15,035 bases of DNA from Alterinioella sp963975135 (GCA_963975135.1 CAXBGQ010000034.1:1-15035); one strand, 5' to 3'; numbered from the stretch's first letter, positions 1 through 7,128 are shown. Translations and numbers: made by a program. The notes: a model not told the origin generated them from the letters alone.

Positions 1-862
1 CGCGCATCTCGGCCAGGTCGCCGTTGCAATGCAGCGCGATATCGCACCCCGCCGCTCGCGCCCGCGCGGCGCGTTCGGCCACCGGACCGGGCAGCGCGTT
101 CATCGACAGATCATCGGTCATCAACACGCCCTGAAAGCCGATCTCGTTGCGGATCAGGCCGACCATCGCGGGGCTCAGCGTGGCGGGCAATCCGGGGTCG
201 ATGGCCTCATAGACCAGATGCGCCGTCATCCCCCATTTCAGATCCCGAAGCGCCCGGAACGCCGCGAAATCATCCGCCTCCAGCGCCGCACGGCTGGCGG
301 TGACACGCGGCAGATCATGGTGGCTGTCCAGCGTGCCAAGCCCATGACCGGGGATATGTTTCAGCACCGGATAGACGCCGGCATCGCGCAGGCCATCGGC
401 CACGGCACGGGCAATGTTCACAACGGTTTCAAGGGTTTCACCGTAGAGCCGATTGCGCAGAAACGGGTGCGTCTGGCTCCGCGCGATATCGGCCAGCGGC
501 GCGCAATTGCCGTCGATGCCGCAGTCCAGATGTTCGCGCCCAATCAGGAAACTGCGCAGATACATGGCGCGCGCGGCATTCACTGCCGCACCCGCCACCT
601 GATCCAAAGGCGGCTGCCATTCGCGCCAATACGGAGCCCGCAGGCGCTGCACCCGGCCGCCTTCCTGATCCACGAAAATGGGCGCATCACGCCCGACAGC
701 GGCGCGCAGATCGGCGGTCAGCCGCGTCAATTGCACGGGCGTTTCCACGTTGCGGGCAAACAGGATAAAGCCCACCGGCTGAACATCAGCGAAAAACGCC
801 GCTTCTTCGGCCCCGAGATCCAGACCGGCACAGCCAAGGATGGTGGCCGATTGCGCGCTCAT
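1..862 (-). CDS. nagZ: Beta-N-acetylhexosaminidase NagZ (3' end beyond window)
   Basis: Family GH3 glycosidase that removes N-acetylglucosamine from 1,6-anhydro-muropeptides during cytoplasmic cell-wall recycling. The reading frame opens MSAQSATILG and gives 287 codons before the window edge. Visible landmarks are the KHIPGHG motif at residues 168-174, the Asp-Ser-His of the mobile catalytic loop at 179-181 (LDSHHDLP), and TDDLSM at 249-254, whose first Asp (250) is the expected nucleophile. The NagZ family is usually about 330-340 residues, so roughly the last 45 are missing. There is no signal peptide, as expected for a cytoplasmic enzyme. The ATG lies 4 bases after the stop of the SPOR gene, so the two are probably cotranscribed and translationally linked. 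In related genomes scpA/scpB commonly follow, but that part is outside the window. Confidence 0.94.
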   Translation of the reverse strand, partial: MSAQSATILGCAGLDLGAEEAAFFADVQPVGFILFARNVETPVQLTRLTADLRAAVGRDAPIFVDQEGGRVQRLRAPYWREWQPPLDQVAGAAVNAARAMYLRSFLIGREHLDCGIDGNCAPLADIARSQTHPFLRNRLYGETLETVVNIARAVADGLRDAGVYPVLKHIPGHGLGTLDSHHDLPRVTASRAALEADDFAAFRALRDLKWGMTAHLVYEAIDPGLPATLSPAMVGLIRNEIGFQGVLMTDDLSMNALPGPVAERAARARAAGCDIALHCNGDLAEMR

Positions 863-866
863 GCGC

Positions 867-1787
867 CTAGCGGACGGTCACGGGGATGCAGGGCGCGCCC
901 TGGGAATTCAGCGCGGTGCAGAACCGGCGCGCATCCGACAGATCCGTAAATCCCTGTGCGCGCAGGCGGAAAAACTCACGCCCGCCCGATACGGCTTGTT
1001 GGATAATGCGGCCCTTGTCGCGGAAGAAATCGGGGTTGGCGCGCGACAGCCGGTCCCATTCGCCGCGCGCGGTTTCGGCGTCGTCAAAGGCCCCAAGCTG
1101 AACCAGCCTTGTGCCCACCGCCAGCGCGGCGGCATCGAGATCGATGATCTCGGTGGAAGGTGCCGCGACCGGGGTCTCCAAGGCGGCAGCGGCCACGCGC
1201 AGGCTTTCGGGCCGCAATGGCGGGCGCGGCGATTGGCTCGGCCCCGGAATTTCGGCAGGAATGACCGCGATTACCGGGCGCGCCGGCACGCTGCCCGAAG
1301 GGGCGGCTGTCGCTCCCTGCTGCGGCTCCAACGGCACGGCCTCCTCCAGCAATCTTTCGATCAGCGCCTGGGTTTCCTCGCCGCTCACGGGTGGCGCGGG
1401 CTCGGCGGCATCCGGCAGGCTGGCTGAGCTCAGGTCGATCTCCTCCAGATCCAGCGGGGCCGGGGCCAGCACGATACGCTCGGCCGCCGGTTCGGCCTCT
1501 TCGCCTTCGGTGATGCGGTTCACGGTCAACCCCTGCCGGGTGGTGATGGCTCCGCCCGGATCTTCGGGGGCCACGCGCATCGGCCCTTCCAGTGCCCGGA
1601 TCACCGGCACCTCGGATACATCGCGCACCGTCAATTGCCAGGCCCAGACGGCCATGCCAACGATCAGGCCCACCGACATCAGCGCCCCGATCCAGTTGAG
1701 AATGGCCGAAACCCCCATCGGAGCCGCGCCTTGCGCCGGGGCCCTGCGATGAACGGGGGTGTCCTCGTAATATTCTATATCTGCCAT
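867..1787 (-). CDS. SPOR domain membrane protein
   Basis: A 306-residue bitopic protein. It has a short charged cytoplasmic N-terminus (MADIEYYEDT), one membrane helix at about residues 26-50, a long Pro/Ala/Glu-rich low-complexity periplasmic linker (about 55-220), and a C-terminal SPOR domain at about 226-306 that begins with the typical RLVQLGAF segment. SPOR domains bind glycan strands stripped of stem peptides at the division septum, so a role in division or wall remodelling is inferred; this fits its place directly before nagZ. I chose the ATG at 1787 because GAGGG (minus-strand sense of 1793-1797) sits 5 bases upstream; an in-frame start 16 codons earlier adds an unconvincing leader. 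The domain carries two Cys (290 and 300), which could form a disulfide. A DedD/FtsN-like name would be premature. Confidence 0.9.
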   Translation of the reverse strand: MADIEYYEDTPVHRRAPAQGAAPMGVSAILNWIGALMSVGLIVGMAVWAWQLTVRDVSEVPVIRALEGPMRVAPEDPGGAITTRQGLTVNRITEGEEAEPAAERIVLAPAPLDLEEIDLSSASLPDAAEPAPPVSGEETQALIERLLEEAVPLEPQQGATAAPSGSVPARPVIAVIPAEIPGPSQSPRPPLRPESLRVAAAALETPVAAPSTEIIDLDAAALAVGTRLVQLGAFDDAETARGEWDRLSRANPDFFRDKGRIIQQAVSGGREFFRLRAQGFTDLSDARRFCTALNSQGAPCIPVTVR

Positions 1788-1911
1788 GCCTGCCCTCATT
1801 GCCCCGGCATGGGCAGTCCCGCGTGCGGGCGGCATACCGGGATGTTCTTGGTCCTGCTCAGACCCCGATCTGGCTGTTTTTGGCGGCCGCCCGATTATCC
1901 CGGAGCTGACC

Positions 1912-3642
1912 TCAGCGCATTTCTTCGACCGGTGTCACGCCCAGAATAGCAAGACCGTTGGAAATAACAACCTGAACGGCGGTGATTAGGGCAAGTTTCG
2001 CGCGTGACGCGATCGGGTCATCCTCTTGCAGGAACCGCAGGGCGGGCTCGGCATTGCCCTTGTTCCACAGCCCGTGGAATTCCGAAGCCAGATCATAGAG
2101 GTAGAATGCCACCCGGTGCGGCTCATGCGCCCTGGCGGCAATTTCCACCAGACGCGGCCATTCCGCCAGTTTGGCGGCCAGCGCCAGCTCGGCCGGATGG
2201 GTCAAAAGCGTGACATCGCCACCGCCCGCATCCAGTCCCAGATCAGCCGCCTTGCGCTGCACCGACCGGATCCGGGCATGGGCGTATTGCACATAGAAAA
2301 CCGGGTTGTCGCGGGATTGTTCACGCACCTTATCCAGGTCGAAATCCAGGGGCGCGTCGTTCTTGCGCGTCAGCATGACAAAGCGGGTGACATCGGGGCC
2401 AACCATCTCGACCACATCGGCCAGCGTCACAAAAGTGCCGGCGCGTTTCGACATCTTGAAGGGCTGGCCATCCTTGAACAGCCGCACCAGCTGCGTCAGC
2501 TTGATATCGAGCGGCACACGGCCATCGCTGAGCGCCGAAACCGCCGCCTTCATGCGTTTGACATAGCCGCCGTGATCGGCCCCGAACACATCAATAAGGG
2601 CGTCGAACCCTCTGGAAACCTTATCGAAATGATAGGCGATGTCGGGCGCGAAATAGGTCCAGGCCCCGTCCGATTTCTGGATCGGGCGATCCACATCATC
2701 GCCATGGGCGGTCGACCGGAACAAGGTCTGTTCGCGCGGTTCCCAATCCTCGGGCTGCTTGCCCTTGGGCGGCTCCAGCGTGCCACGATAGATCAGGCCC
2801 TTGGCATCCAGATCGGCAATCGCGGCCTCGATCCGACCGGTGCCATAGAGCGATTTTTCAGAATAGAACCGGTCCATCTCGACGCCGATCAAGGCCAGAT
2901 CGGCTCGGATCAGATCCATCATGGCCGCCGTCGCGAAATCGCGCACCTCGGCCAGCCAGAACTCTTCGCCCTTGCCGACAAAGGCGTCACCAACCTTGGA
3001 TTTCAGCGCCTGACCGACGGCAATCAGGTAATCGCCGGGATAGGTGCCATCCTCGAACGCGACCTGCTGACCATGCGCCTCCAGGTAGCGCAGATAAACC
3101 GAGCGGGCCAGAACATCGACCTGCGCGCCGCCATCGTTGATGTAGTATTCGCGGGTGACATCATGGCCCGCAAAATCCAGCAGGCTGGCCAGGGCATCAC
3201 CAAACACCGCGCCGCGAGTGTGGCCGACATGCAAGGGGCCGGTCGGATTGGCGCTGACATATTCGACATTGACCTTTTGCCCGGCCCCCATGTCGGACCG
3301 GCCATAATCGGCACCCTCCGCCAGCACATCGGCAATCACGCCCTGCCAGGTCGCCACGGAAAGCCGCAGATTGAGAAATCCGGGCCCCGCGACCTCGGCC
3401 GTCTCGATACGCGGATCGACCATCAGCCGGGCGGCAAGCGCCTCGGCAATCTCGCGCGGTTTCACCCCCGCAGGCTTGGCCAGCACCATCGCGGCATTGG
3501 TGGCCATGTCGCCATGGGCGGCATCACGCGGCGGCTCCACCGCCACATTGCTCATATCCAGACCGGCGGGGATCACGCCCTCGGCTTCCAGGGTTTCCAG
3601 GCTGGCAATCACAGCCAGGCGCATATCGGCAAAAAGGGTCAT
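1912..3642 (-). CDS. argS: Arginyl-tRNA synthetase
   Basis: Class I aminoacyl-tRNA synthetase that charges tRNA-Arg in the cytoplasm; essential. The 576-residue length is normal. The N-terminal tRNA D-loop-recognition domain (about 1-110) is followed by the Rossmann catalytic core with the HIGH-type motif HVGH at 138-141 inside SANPTGPLHVGHTRGA, the family segment GADHGGY at 354-360, and KMSKR at 396-400. The C-terminal anticodon-binding helical domain includes the YVQYAHARI segment and ends ILGVTPVEEMR. The ATG at 3642 has AGGA about 8 bases upstream. It reads toward the SPOR gene across a 124-base gap in which I see no convincing terminator, so argS-SPOR-nagZ probably form one transcript. 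The 196 bases separating it from dgt leave room for its own promoter. Confidence 0.98.
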   Translation of the reverse strand: MTLFADMRLAVIASLETLEAEGVIPAGLDMSNVAVEPPRDAAHGDMATNAAMVLAKPAGVKPREIAEALAARLMVDPRIETAEVAGPGFLNLRLSVATWQGVIADVLAEGADYGRSDMGAGQKVNVEYVSANPTGPLHVGHTRGAVFGDALASLLDFAGHDVTREYYINDGGAQVDVLARSVYLRYLEAHGQQVAFEDGTYPGDYLIAVGQALKSKVGDAFVGKGEEFWLAEVRDFATAAMMDLIRADLALIGVEMDRFYSEKSLYGTGRIEAAIADLDAKGLIYRGTLEPPKGKQPEDWEPREQTLFRSTAHGDDVDRPIQKSDGAWTYFAPDIAYHFDKVSRGFDALIDVFGADHGGYVKRMKAAVSALSDGRVPLDIKLTQLVRLFKDGQPFKMSKRAGTFVTLADVVEMVGPDVTRFVMLTRKNDAPLDFDLDKVREQSRDNPVFYVQYAHARIRSVQRKAADLGLDAGGGDVTLLTHPAELALAAKLAEWPRLVEIAARAHEPHRVAFYLYDLASEFHGLWNKGNAEPALRFLQEDDPIASRAKLALITAVQVVISNGLAILGVTPVEEMR

Positions 3643-3669
3643 CGGTTCGATCCTGCAAGGGTTGCGCGC

Positions 3670-3697
3670 GGTTTATCATGGGCGTGGCCAAGGTCAA
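3670..3697 (-). promoter_or_regulatory. Candidate promoter for argS
   Basis: Read on the minus strand: TTGACC (3692-3697), a 16-base spacer, then TAAACC (3670-3675). This would start transcription near 3663, leaving a leader of about 20 bases before the argS ATG, with room for the AGGA ribosome site. The placement is good, but the -10 match is only moderate (3-4 of 6). Confidence 0.35.
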
Positions 3698-3838
3698 TCA
3701 CATCGCGGCGACCGGATTGGCTGCCGCGCGGGCCCGGCCCCCCGCTCTCTTCCCCGCGCGCCCTGCCGGAGAACCCGCGTCGCCCGCTTCTTTGCGCTGC
3801 AAATATCCAATCCCAGGGCAGAACCCGGGAAACCCCGC

Positions 3839-4993
3839 CTACAATGGAGCCCCGGTCCCGCCCGTCAGCCGCGCATGCGCCTGCAGCGCGTAGCGATCCG
3901 TCATGCCGGCAATGTAATCGGCCACCAGCCGGGCGCGCGCGGTCGCATCGCGCGCGGCCTGCACATCATCCTTCCAATCGTCGGGCAACTGTGCCGGGTG
4001 CTGCATGAACAGCTCGAACAAGTCCTCCACTACTTTTGTCACCTGCGCGCGCATCTCGACCACGGCGGGCGCGCGATACATATGTGCAAAAAGGAACGCG
4101 CGAATTTCCTTCAGATCCACAAAGAGCGGCTCGGAGAACCGCACCACCGGACGCCCCAGCGCGCGCAATTCCGCGACCGATCCGGGCCGGATCTCTGCCA
4201 GCCGCCCGCGCGCCTCGGCGATCACATCGGCCACCATGACGCCAAAGACCCGGCGCAGCGCCTCGGCCCGGCGGCGCTTGACCTCCAGCCCGGGATGCAG
4301 CGCATCGACCTCGGCATAAGCGGCACCGACGATGGGCAGTTCGGCGGCCTCGGCATCGGTGAAAAGCCCCGCCCGCAGCCCGTCGGCCAGATCGTGATTG
4401 TTATAGGCAATGTCGTCGGACACGGCGGCCACCTGTGCCTCGCCGCTGGCATGGGTCTCCAGCTCCAGATCGTGGCGCGCGTTGTAATCGGACAGCGCAA
4501 AGGGCAGATCGCCCGTGACCGGCCCGTTATGCTTGGCCAGCCCCTCCAGCGTTTCCCAGGTCAGGTTGAGCCCGTCGAAATCGGCATAGCTGCGTTCCAG
4601 CGAGGTCACGATCTTCAGCGCCTGCGCATTGTGATCGAACCCGCCATAAGGGGCCATCAGCGCGTTCAGAGCATCCTCGCCGGTATGGCCAAAGGGCGTG
4701 TGGCCGAAATCATGCGCCAGCGCCACCGCCTCGGTCAGATCCTCGTTCAGGCCGAGCGCGCGCGCAATGGTTCGCGCCACCTGCGCCACCTCGATGGAAT
4801 GGGTCAACCGGGTGCGGAAATAATCGCCCTCATGTTCGACGAACACTTGTGTCTTGTGCTTGAGCCGGCGAAACGCCCCGGCATGGATGATACGGTCGCG
4901 GTCGCGCTGAAACGGGGACCGAAAAGCGCTTTCCTCTTCGGCCACATGGCGGCCCCGGCTTTGCGCCGGATCACAGGCATAGGGGGCGGTCAT
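3839..4993 (-). CDS. dgt: Deoxyguanosinetriphosphate triphosphohydrolase-like HD protein
   Basis: HD-domain hydrolase of the dGTPase family, 384 residues, predicted to split dNTPs (classically dGTP) into deoxynucleoside plus tripolyphosphate and so influence dNTP pools. The N-terminal family signature runs from residue 22 (SAFRSPFQRDRDR) through HAGAFRRLKHKTQVF. Metal ligands are visible as His65 (in RLTHS), His94-Asp95 (AHDFGHTPFGH at 93-103) and the Asp of SDDIAY (192-197). This is the bacterial Dgt subtype with a shorter chain than the 505-residue E. coli enzyme, so substrate preference may differ. I chose the ATG at 4993 because the frame upstream of it (63 more codons) is Arg/Pro-rich junk crossing the erpA promoter region. 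The ribosome site is weak (AAGG, 11 bases away). It is divergent from erpA and upstream of argS. Confidence 0.93.
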   Translation of the reverse strand: MTAPYACDPAQSRGRHVAEEESAFRSPFQRDRDRIIHAGAFRRLKHKTQVFVEHEGDYFRTRLTHSIEVAQVARTIARALGLNEDLTEAVALAHDFGHTPFGHTGEDALNALMAPYGGFDHNAQALKIVTSLERSYADFDGLNLTWETLEGLAKHNGPVTGDLPFALSDYNARHDLELETHASGEAQVAAVSDDIAYNNHDLADGLRAGLFTDAEAAELPIVGAAYAEVDALHPGLEVKRRRAEALRRVFGVMVADVIAEARGRLAEIRPGSVAELRALGRPVVRFSEPLFVDLKEIRAFLFAHMYRAPAVVEMRAQVTKVVEDLFELFMQHPAQLPDDWKDDVQAARDATARARLVADYIAGMTDRYALQAHARLTGGTGAPL

Positions 4994-5076
4994 GGAACAA
5001 GCGGCCTTTTGGGTTGCGGAATCTGCCGGTTTTCTCCGTTCTATCAGGGGCTTTGCCCGCTGACGAGGGGGAGGGC

Positions 5077-5100
5077 CGCGACCCAAGGCTTGAGGTCGCG
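5077..5100. promoter_or_regulatory. 24-base dyad in the dgt/erpA divergent spacer
   Basis: Perfect outer arms CGCGACC (5077-5083) and GGTCGCG (5094-5100) flank an inner CAAG-g-CTTG (5084-5092) plus one unpaired A. The dyad overlaps the predicted -35 box of erpA (5090-5095) and lies about 84-107 bases upstream of the dgt ATG. It could be an operator controlling one or both divergent genes, or a hairpin in the dgt leader. I do not recognise it as a known iron-responsive box. Confidence 0.45.
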
Positions 5101-5118
5101 CCCGCCGCCCCCTATCTT
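5090..5118 (+). promoter_or_regulatory. Candidate sigma-70-type promoter for erpA
   Basis: TTGAGG (5090-5095) and TATCTT (5113-5118) are separated by exactly 17 bases. Start of transcription is expected near 5125, giving a leader of about 30 bases with GGAG (5146-5149) seven bases before the ATG. This is the best-matching promoter in the window by spacing and context. Confidence 0.45.
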
Positions 5119-5156
5119 GGAGGGAACGACCCCAACCCGCCTGCCGGAGCCCCCCC

Positions 5157-5486
5157 ATGCTGACCCTGCCCCCGAAAGTCACCGACCGCGCCTATGCCCG
5201 TCTGGCCGAGATCAATGACGGCGCGGAAACCGCGCAGGCGCTGCGCGTCGCGGTTGAGGGCGGCGGCTGTTCGGGCTTTCAGTATGACATCACGCTGGAC
5301 GAGGCCGACACCGATGATCTGATCCTCGAAAGCGCCGGCCAAAAGGTGGTGATCGACGCCGTGTCGCTGCCGTTTCTGGCCAATGCGGTGATTGATTTCT
5401 CGGATGAATTGATCGGCGCGCGGTTCGTGATCGAAAACCCGAATGTTGCGTCCTCTTGCGGCTGTGGCACCTCCTTTTCCATGTAA
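5157..5486 (+). CDS. erpA: A-type iron-sulfur carrier protein (HesB/IscA/ErpA family)
   Basis: Small carrier (109 residues, normal length) that takes Fe-S clusters from the assembly scaffold and hands them to target apoproteins in the cytoplasm. The three invariant cluster cysteines are present: Cys38 in GGGCSGFQY and Cys101/Cys103 in SSCGCGTSFSM at the extreme C-terminus. The ATG at 5157 has GGAG seven bases upstream. It is not inside an isc or suf cluster but divergent from dgt, the usual housekeeping position of this gene in Rhodobacterales, which favours ErpA over a dedicated SufA. IscA and ErpA are hard to separate from sequence alone, so the symbol is less certain than the family. Confidence 0.92.
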   Translation: MLTLPPKVTDRAYARLAEINDGAETAQALRVAVEGGGCSGFQYDITLDEADTDDLILESAGQKVVIDAVSLPFLANAVIDFSDELIGARFVIENPNVASSCGCGTSFSM

Positions 5487-5509
5487 CGCGGGCGGACCGG
5501 CCCCGGCGC

Positions 5510-5551
5510 TTGACCCGCATCAAGGCGCGCAGGCCTGATCCGGGCCATATT
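5510..5551 (+). promoter_or_regulatory. FNR/FnrL-type box with -10 element upstream of the SpoIIAA-like gene
   Basis: TTGACCCGCATCAA at 5510-5523 fits the FNR half-site pattern TTGA-N6-TCAA (consensus TTGAT-N4-ATCAA). A -10-like CATATT sits at 5546-5551, putting the start of transcription near 5558. The box centre (5516.5) would then be about 41.5 bases upstream, the classical position for a class II FNR-activated promoter. The predicted leader carries AGGAG (5573-5577) before the ATG at 5584. The FNR reading is inference from pattern and geometry; a Dnr/NnrR-type regulator of the same superfamily is possible. Confidence 0.55.
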
Positions 5552-5583
5552 CGGACTCTGTCCCGTCAGATCAGGAGCGCATC

Positions 5584-5982
5584 ATGACCGACCCAAGTTT
5601 CACCGCCGAACTGGAAGCCCCCAACCTGCTTGTCGTTGAAGCAACCGGCCGCATGGATGCCATTGGCATGGAAATCGCGCTGGATATGCTGGTGCCGGTC
5701 GTGCGCAGGATGTCGCATGGGGCCATGTTGATGCGGGCCCACGATGTCAGCTGGCCAACGCTTGGGGCCATCGGCGTGGAGTTGCGCCACTGGGTGCAAT
5801 TGATGGCGATGGTGCGCAAGGTCGACCGTGTGGCGGTGCTGACCGATCAGGGCTGGGTGAAAAACGCCGCCGCGATCGAAAGCCTGCTGGTGCCCAATCT
5901 CGAAATCCGGTCCTTCGCGCCAACAGATGAGGCCACCGCTCGTAACTGGCTGGCGGCCGTCACCGGCCCGAAACCGGCCTGA
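5584..5982 (+). CDS. SpoIIAA-like / STAS-domain protein
   Basis: A 132-residue soluble protein resembling the SpoIIAA-like (STAS/SEC14-type fold) family. The layout is a first beta-hairpin at about 10-22 (NLLVVEATGRMD), helix, then a second strand. A tryptophan-containing helix at about 60-78 leads to the strand VDRVAVLTDQGW (80-91), and the C-terminal strand and helix (PNLEIRSFAPTDEATARNWL, 104-123) are typical of the family's last motif. The biochemical role is not established; members are thought to bind small hydrophobic ligands or act as anti-sigma-antagonist-like modules. No phosphorylatable SpoIIAA-style DS(A/S)G motif is evident. AGGAG lies 6 bases before the ATG. It is preceded by an FNR-type box, suggesting induction under low oxygen. 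No partner gene is obvious next to it. Confidence 0.82.
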   Translation: MTDPSFTAELEAPNLLVVEATGRMDAIGMEIALDMLVPVVRRMSHGAMLMRAHDVSWPTLGAIGVELRHWVQLMAMVRKVDRVAVLTDQGWVKNAAAIESLLVPNLEIRSFAPTDEATARNWLAAVTGPKPA

Positions 5983-6184
5983 AGTTTTTGATCCCAGGGT
6001 TTGATGGCGCGCACCTGTCACTGTAATGGTGGGACGCATTTCAGGGCCGGACAGAGTTGTCGTCGATCCGACCCACCGGGTGCCAGGCCTGAACGGCTGG
6101 TGCTTTTGCGCCTTCCTTGCCGCTATCTACCCCCCTTCCCCGCTTTCTGCTAAACTGCCGCCACACCACGCAGAAAGCTCGCTG

Positions 6185-6715
6185 ATGCCTCTCTGGCTGC
6201 AATTTCTCTCGGTCCTGCTGGCCACCGCCTTCGGTGTGGTGTTGCTGATCCGTCTGACCTCGATCGACGCCGCGCTCTGGCAGAACCGGCGCATCATTTC
6301 CAAGCGGCTCCAGATCTATGAACGCATCGCGCCCGATCTGAACCGGATCTACTGCTTCCGCCGCTATCTCGGCTATTGGAAAGAGATTTCTCCGCCCGAT
6401 CTGATTTCCACCAAGCGGCGGCTGGACCGGGAGGTCAATATCTCGCGCCATCTTTTGAGCGAAGAATTCTACCGCGCCTATCTCGATTTCATGGGGCTGA
6501 CATTCAAAACCTTCACCGGCCAGGGCGAGGATGCCAAGATCCGCGCCGTGGTGGTGCATGATCTGGGCGATCGGCGGGTGCATGCCGCCTACGACTGGGA
6601 TGACGGGTTTGAATGGATGTTCGATGCCGAGGATCTGCCGACCGATTACCAGGTCGATGAGGCCTATATGATGGCGATGAACGGGCTCAGGCGGTGCGTC
6701 GGCCTGCGCGACTGA
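6185..6715 (+). CDS. Membrane-anchored protein of unknown function
   Basis: A 176-residue protein that I cannot assign to a named family. Residues about 3-24 (from LWLQFLSVLLATAFG on) form one hydrophobic helix, followed by a basic segment RRIISKRLQ, so the remaining roughly 150 residues are probably cytoplasmic. The soluble part is rich in aromatic and charged residues: a helix KRLQIYERIAPDLNRIYCF, then YWKEISPPDLISTKRRLD, SEEFYRAYLDFMGLTF and GQGEDAKIR, which give the impression of a conserved helical domain. The ATG at 6185 was preferred because the 53 codons upstream in frame look noncoding; the ribosome site is weak. Its stop codon touches the A-tract of the terminator of the opposite-strand gene. 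The spacer 5983-6184 shows a TATCTA (6124-6129) but no matching -35. Confidence 0.75.
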   Translation: MPLWLQFLSVLLATAFGVVLLIRLTSIDAALWQNRRIISKRLQIYERIAPDLNRIYCFRRYLGYWKEISPPDLISTKRRLDREVNISRHLLSEEFYRAYLDFMGLTFKTFTGQGEDAKIRAVVVHDLGDRRVHAAYDWDDGFEWMFDAEDLPTDYQVDEAYMMAMNGLRRCVGLRD

Positions 6716-6752
6716 AAAAAACCCCGGGACACGCATGGAGGGCGGCCCGGGG
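6715..6752 (-). terminator. Rho-independent terminator of the small secreted protein gene
   Basis: Read on the minus strand: CCCCGGG (6746-6752), a 17-base loop, CCCGGGG (6722-6728), then seven T residues (6715-6721). It lies 34 bases after the stop of the minus-strand gene at 6787. In the plus direction there is no T-run after the hairpin, so it should act on the minus-strand transcript only. The T-run overlaps the last base of the stop codon of the opposing gene. Confidence 0.85.
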
Positions 6753-6786
6753 CAGGTCATTATTGCAAAATTGCTTGCTGAAACTC

Positions 6787-7071
6787 TTACCGCATGATCA
6801 CGCGCGGCATCATCAGATACGGCGCATCGTAATAGGGCACCGACGGGCAGCTCAGGCAGGCCGGAAGAGGCAAAGGCAGCGGGCGCGGGTGCAGATGCGG
6901 CACGGCGACCGGATGCAGATGCCGGACGGGCAGATGCATGGCTTGCGGTGTCACCACGCTATAGCCGTAATGCGTTGGGGCACGGGTGATCACGGTGGTA
7001 TGGGCAGCGGCGGCGGTGCCAAGCGTTGCAGCCAAAAGGGCCACGGTGGTGAGGGTCGAAAAGCGTTTCAT
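6787..7071 (-). CDS. Small secreted His/Pro-rich protein
   Basis: A 94-residue protein with a clear Sec signal peptide: MKRFSTL, hydrophobic ALLAATLGTA, probable cleavage after AAA at about residue 23. The mature part (about 71 residues) is unusual: seven histidines (24, 34, 46, 51, 53, 59, 61) including a twice-repeated HLHP (51-54 and 59-62), then PRPLPLPLP (62-70), a CLSC pair (Cys72, Cys75) and Tyr/Met-rich tail ending PRVIMR. I do not recognise a family. The composition suggests metal binding or an extended wall/envelope-associated peptide, but that is inference. Support for it being real: good ribosome site AAGGAC 7 bases before the ATG, a signal peptide right at that ATG, and a strong terminator just after the stop. 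The in-frame upstream extension is a shadow of the opposite-strand gene. Confidence 0.75.
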   Translation of the reverse strand: MKRFSTLTTVALLAATLGTAAAAHTTVITRAPTHYGYSVVTPQAMHLPVRHLHPVAVPHLHPRPLPLPLPACLSCPSVPYYDAPYLMMPRVIMR

Positions 7072-7112
7072 GTTCAAAGTCCTTATAAAAAGCAGGGTTG
7101 CGGTCGAGGAGC

Positions 7113-7126
7113 ACGTCGGGGGACGT
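7113..7126. promoter_or_regulatory. Inverted repeat in leader/promoter region of the small secreted protein gene
   Basis: Perfect arms ACGTC (7113-7117) and GACGT (7122-7126) around GGGG, 42-55 bases upstream of the minus-strand ATG. It could be an operator or a small hairpin in the leader. Confidence 0.35.
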
Positions 7127-7128
7127 AG

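Noticed and set aside
29..949. A 306-codon open frame on the plus strand opposite nagZ
   Set aside because: The minus strand encodes NagZ with KHIPGHG and TDDLSM motifs; the plus frame has none and spans the nagZ/SPOR junction.
1818..1829. CCCGC-GT-GCGGG inverted repeat in the argS/SPOR gap, considered as a terminator
   Set aside because: Short stem with a two-base loop and no T-run; expected by chance in GC-rich DNA.
2026..4008. A 660-codon open frame on the plus strand opposite argS
   Set aside because: It runs antisense to a certain gene and past its start, with Gln/His/Arg/Gly-rich composition and no domain. In GC-rich DNA the frame opposite a gene is often free of stops.
5047..5060. 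GGGC-TTT-GCCC mini-hairpin upstream of dgt, considered as a terminator or attenuator
   Set aside because: Only four base pairs and no T-run on either side.
4994..5182. A 63-codon N-terminal extension of dgt
   Set aside because: Arg/Gly/Pro-rich with no family similarity, and it would cover the erpA promoter and ribosome site. The family start fits the ATG at 4993.
3371..5218. A 615-codon open frame on the plus strand opposite dgt and part of argS
   Set aside because: Antisense shadow; it crosses the dgt/erpA promoter spacer and shows no recognisable motif.
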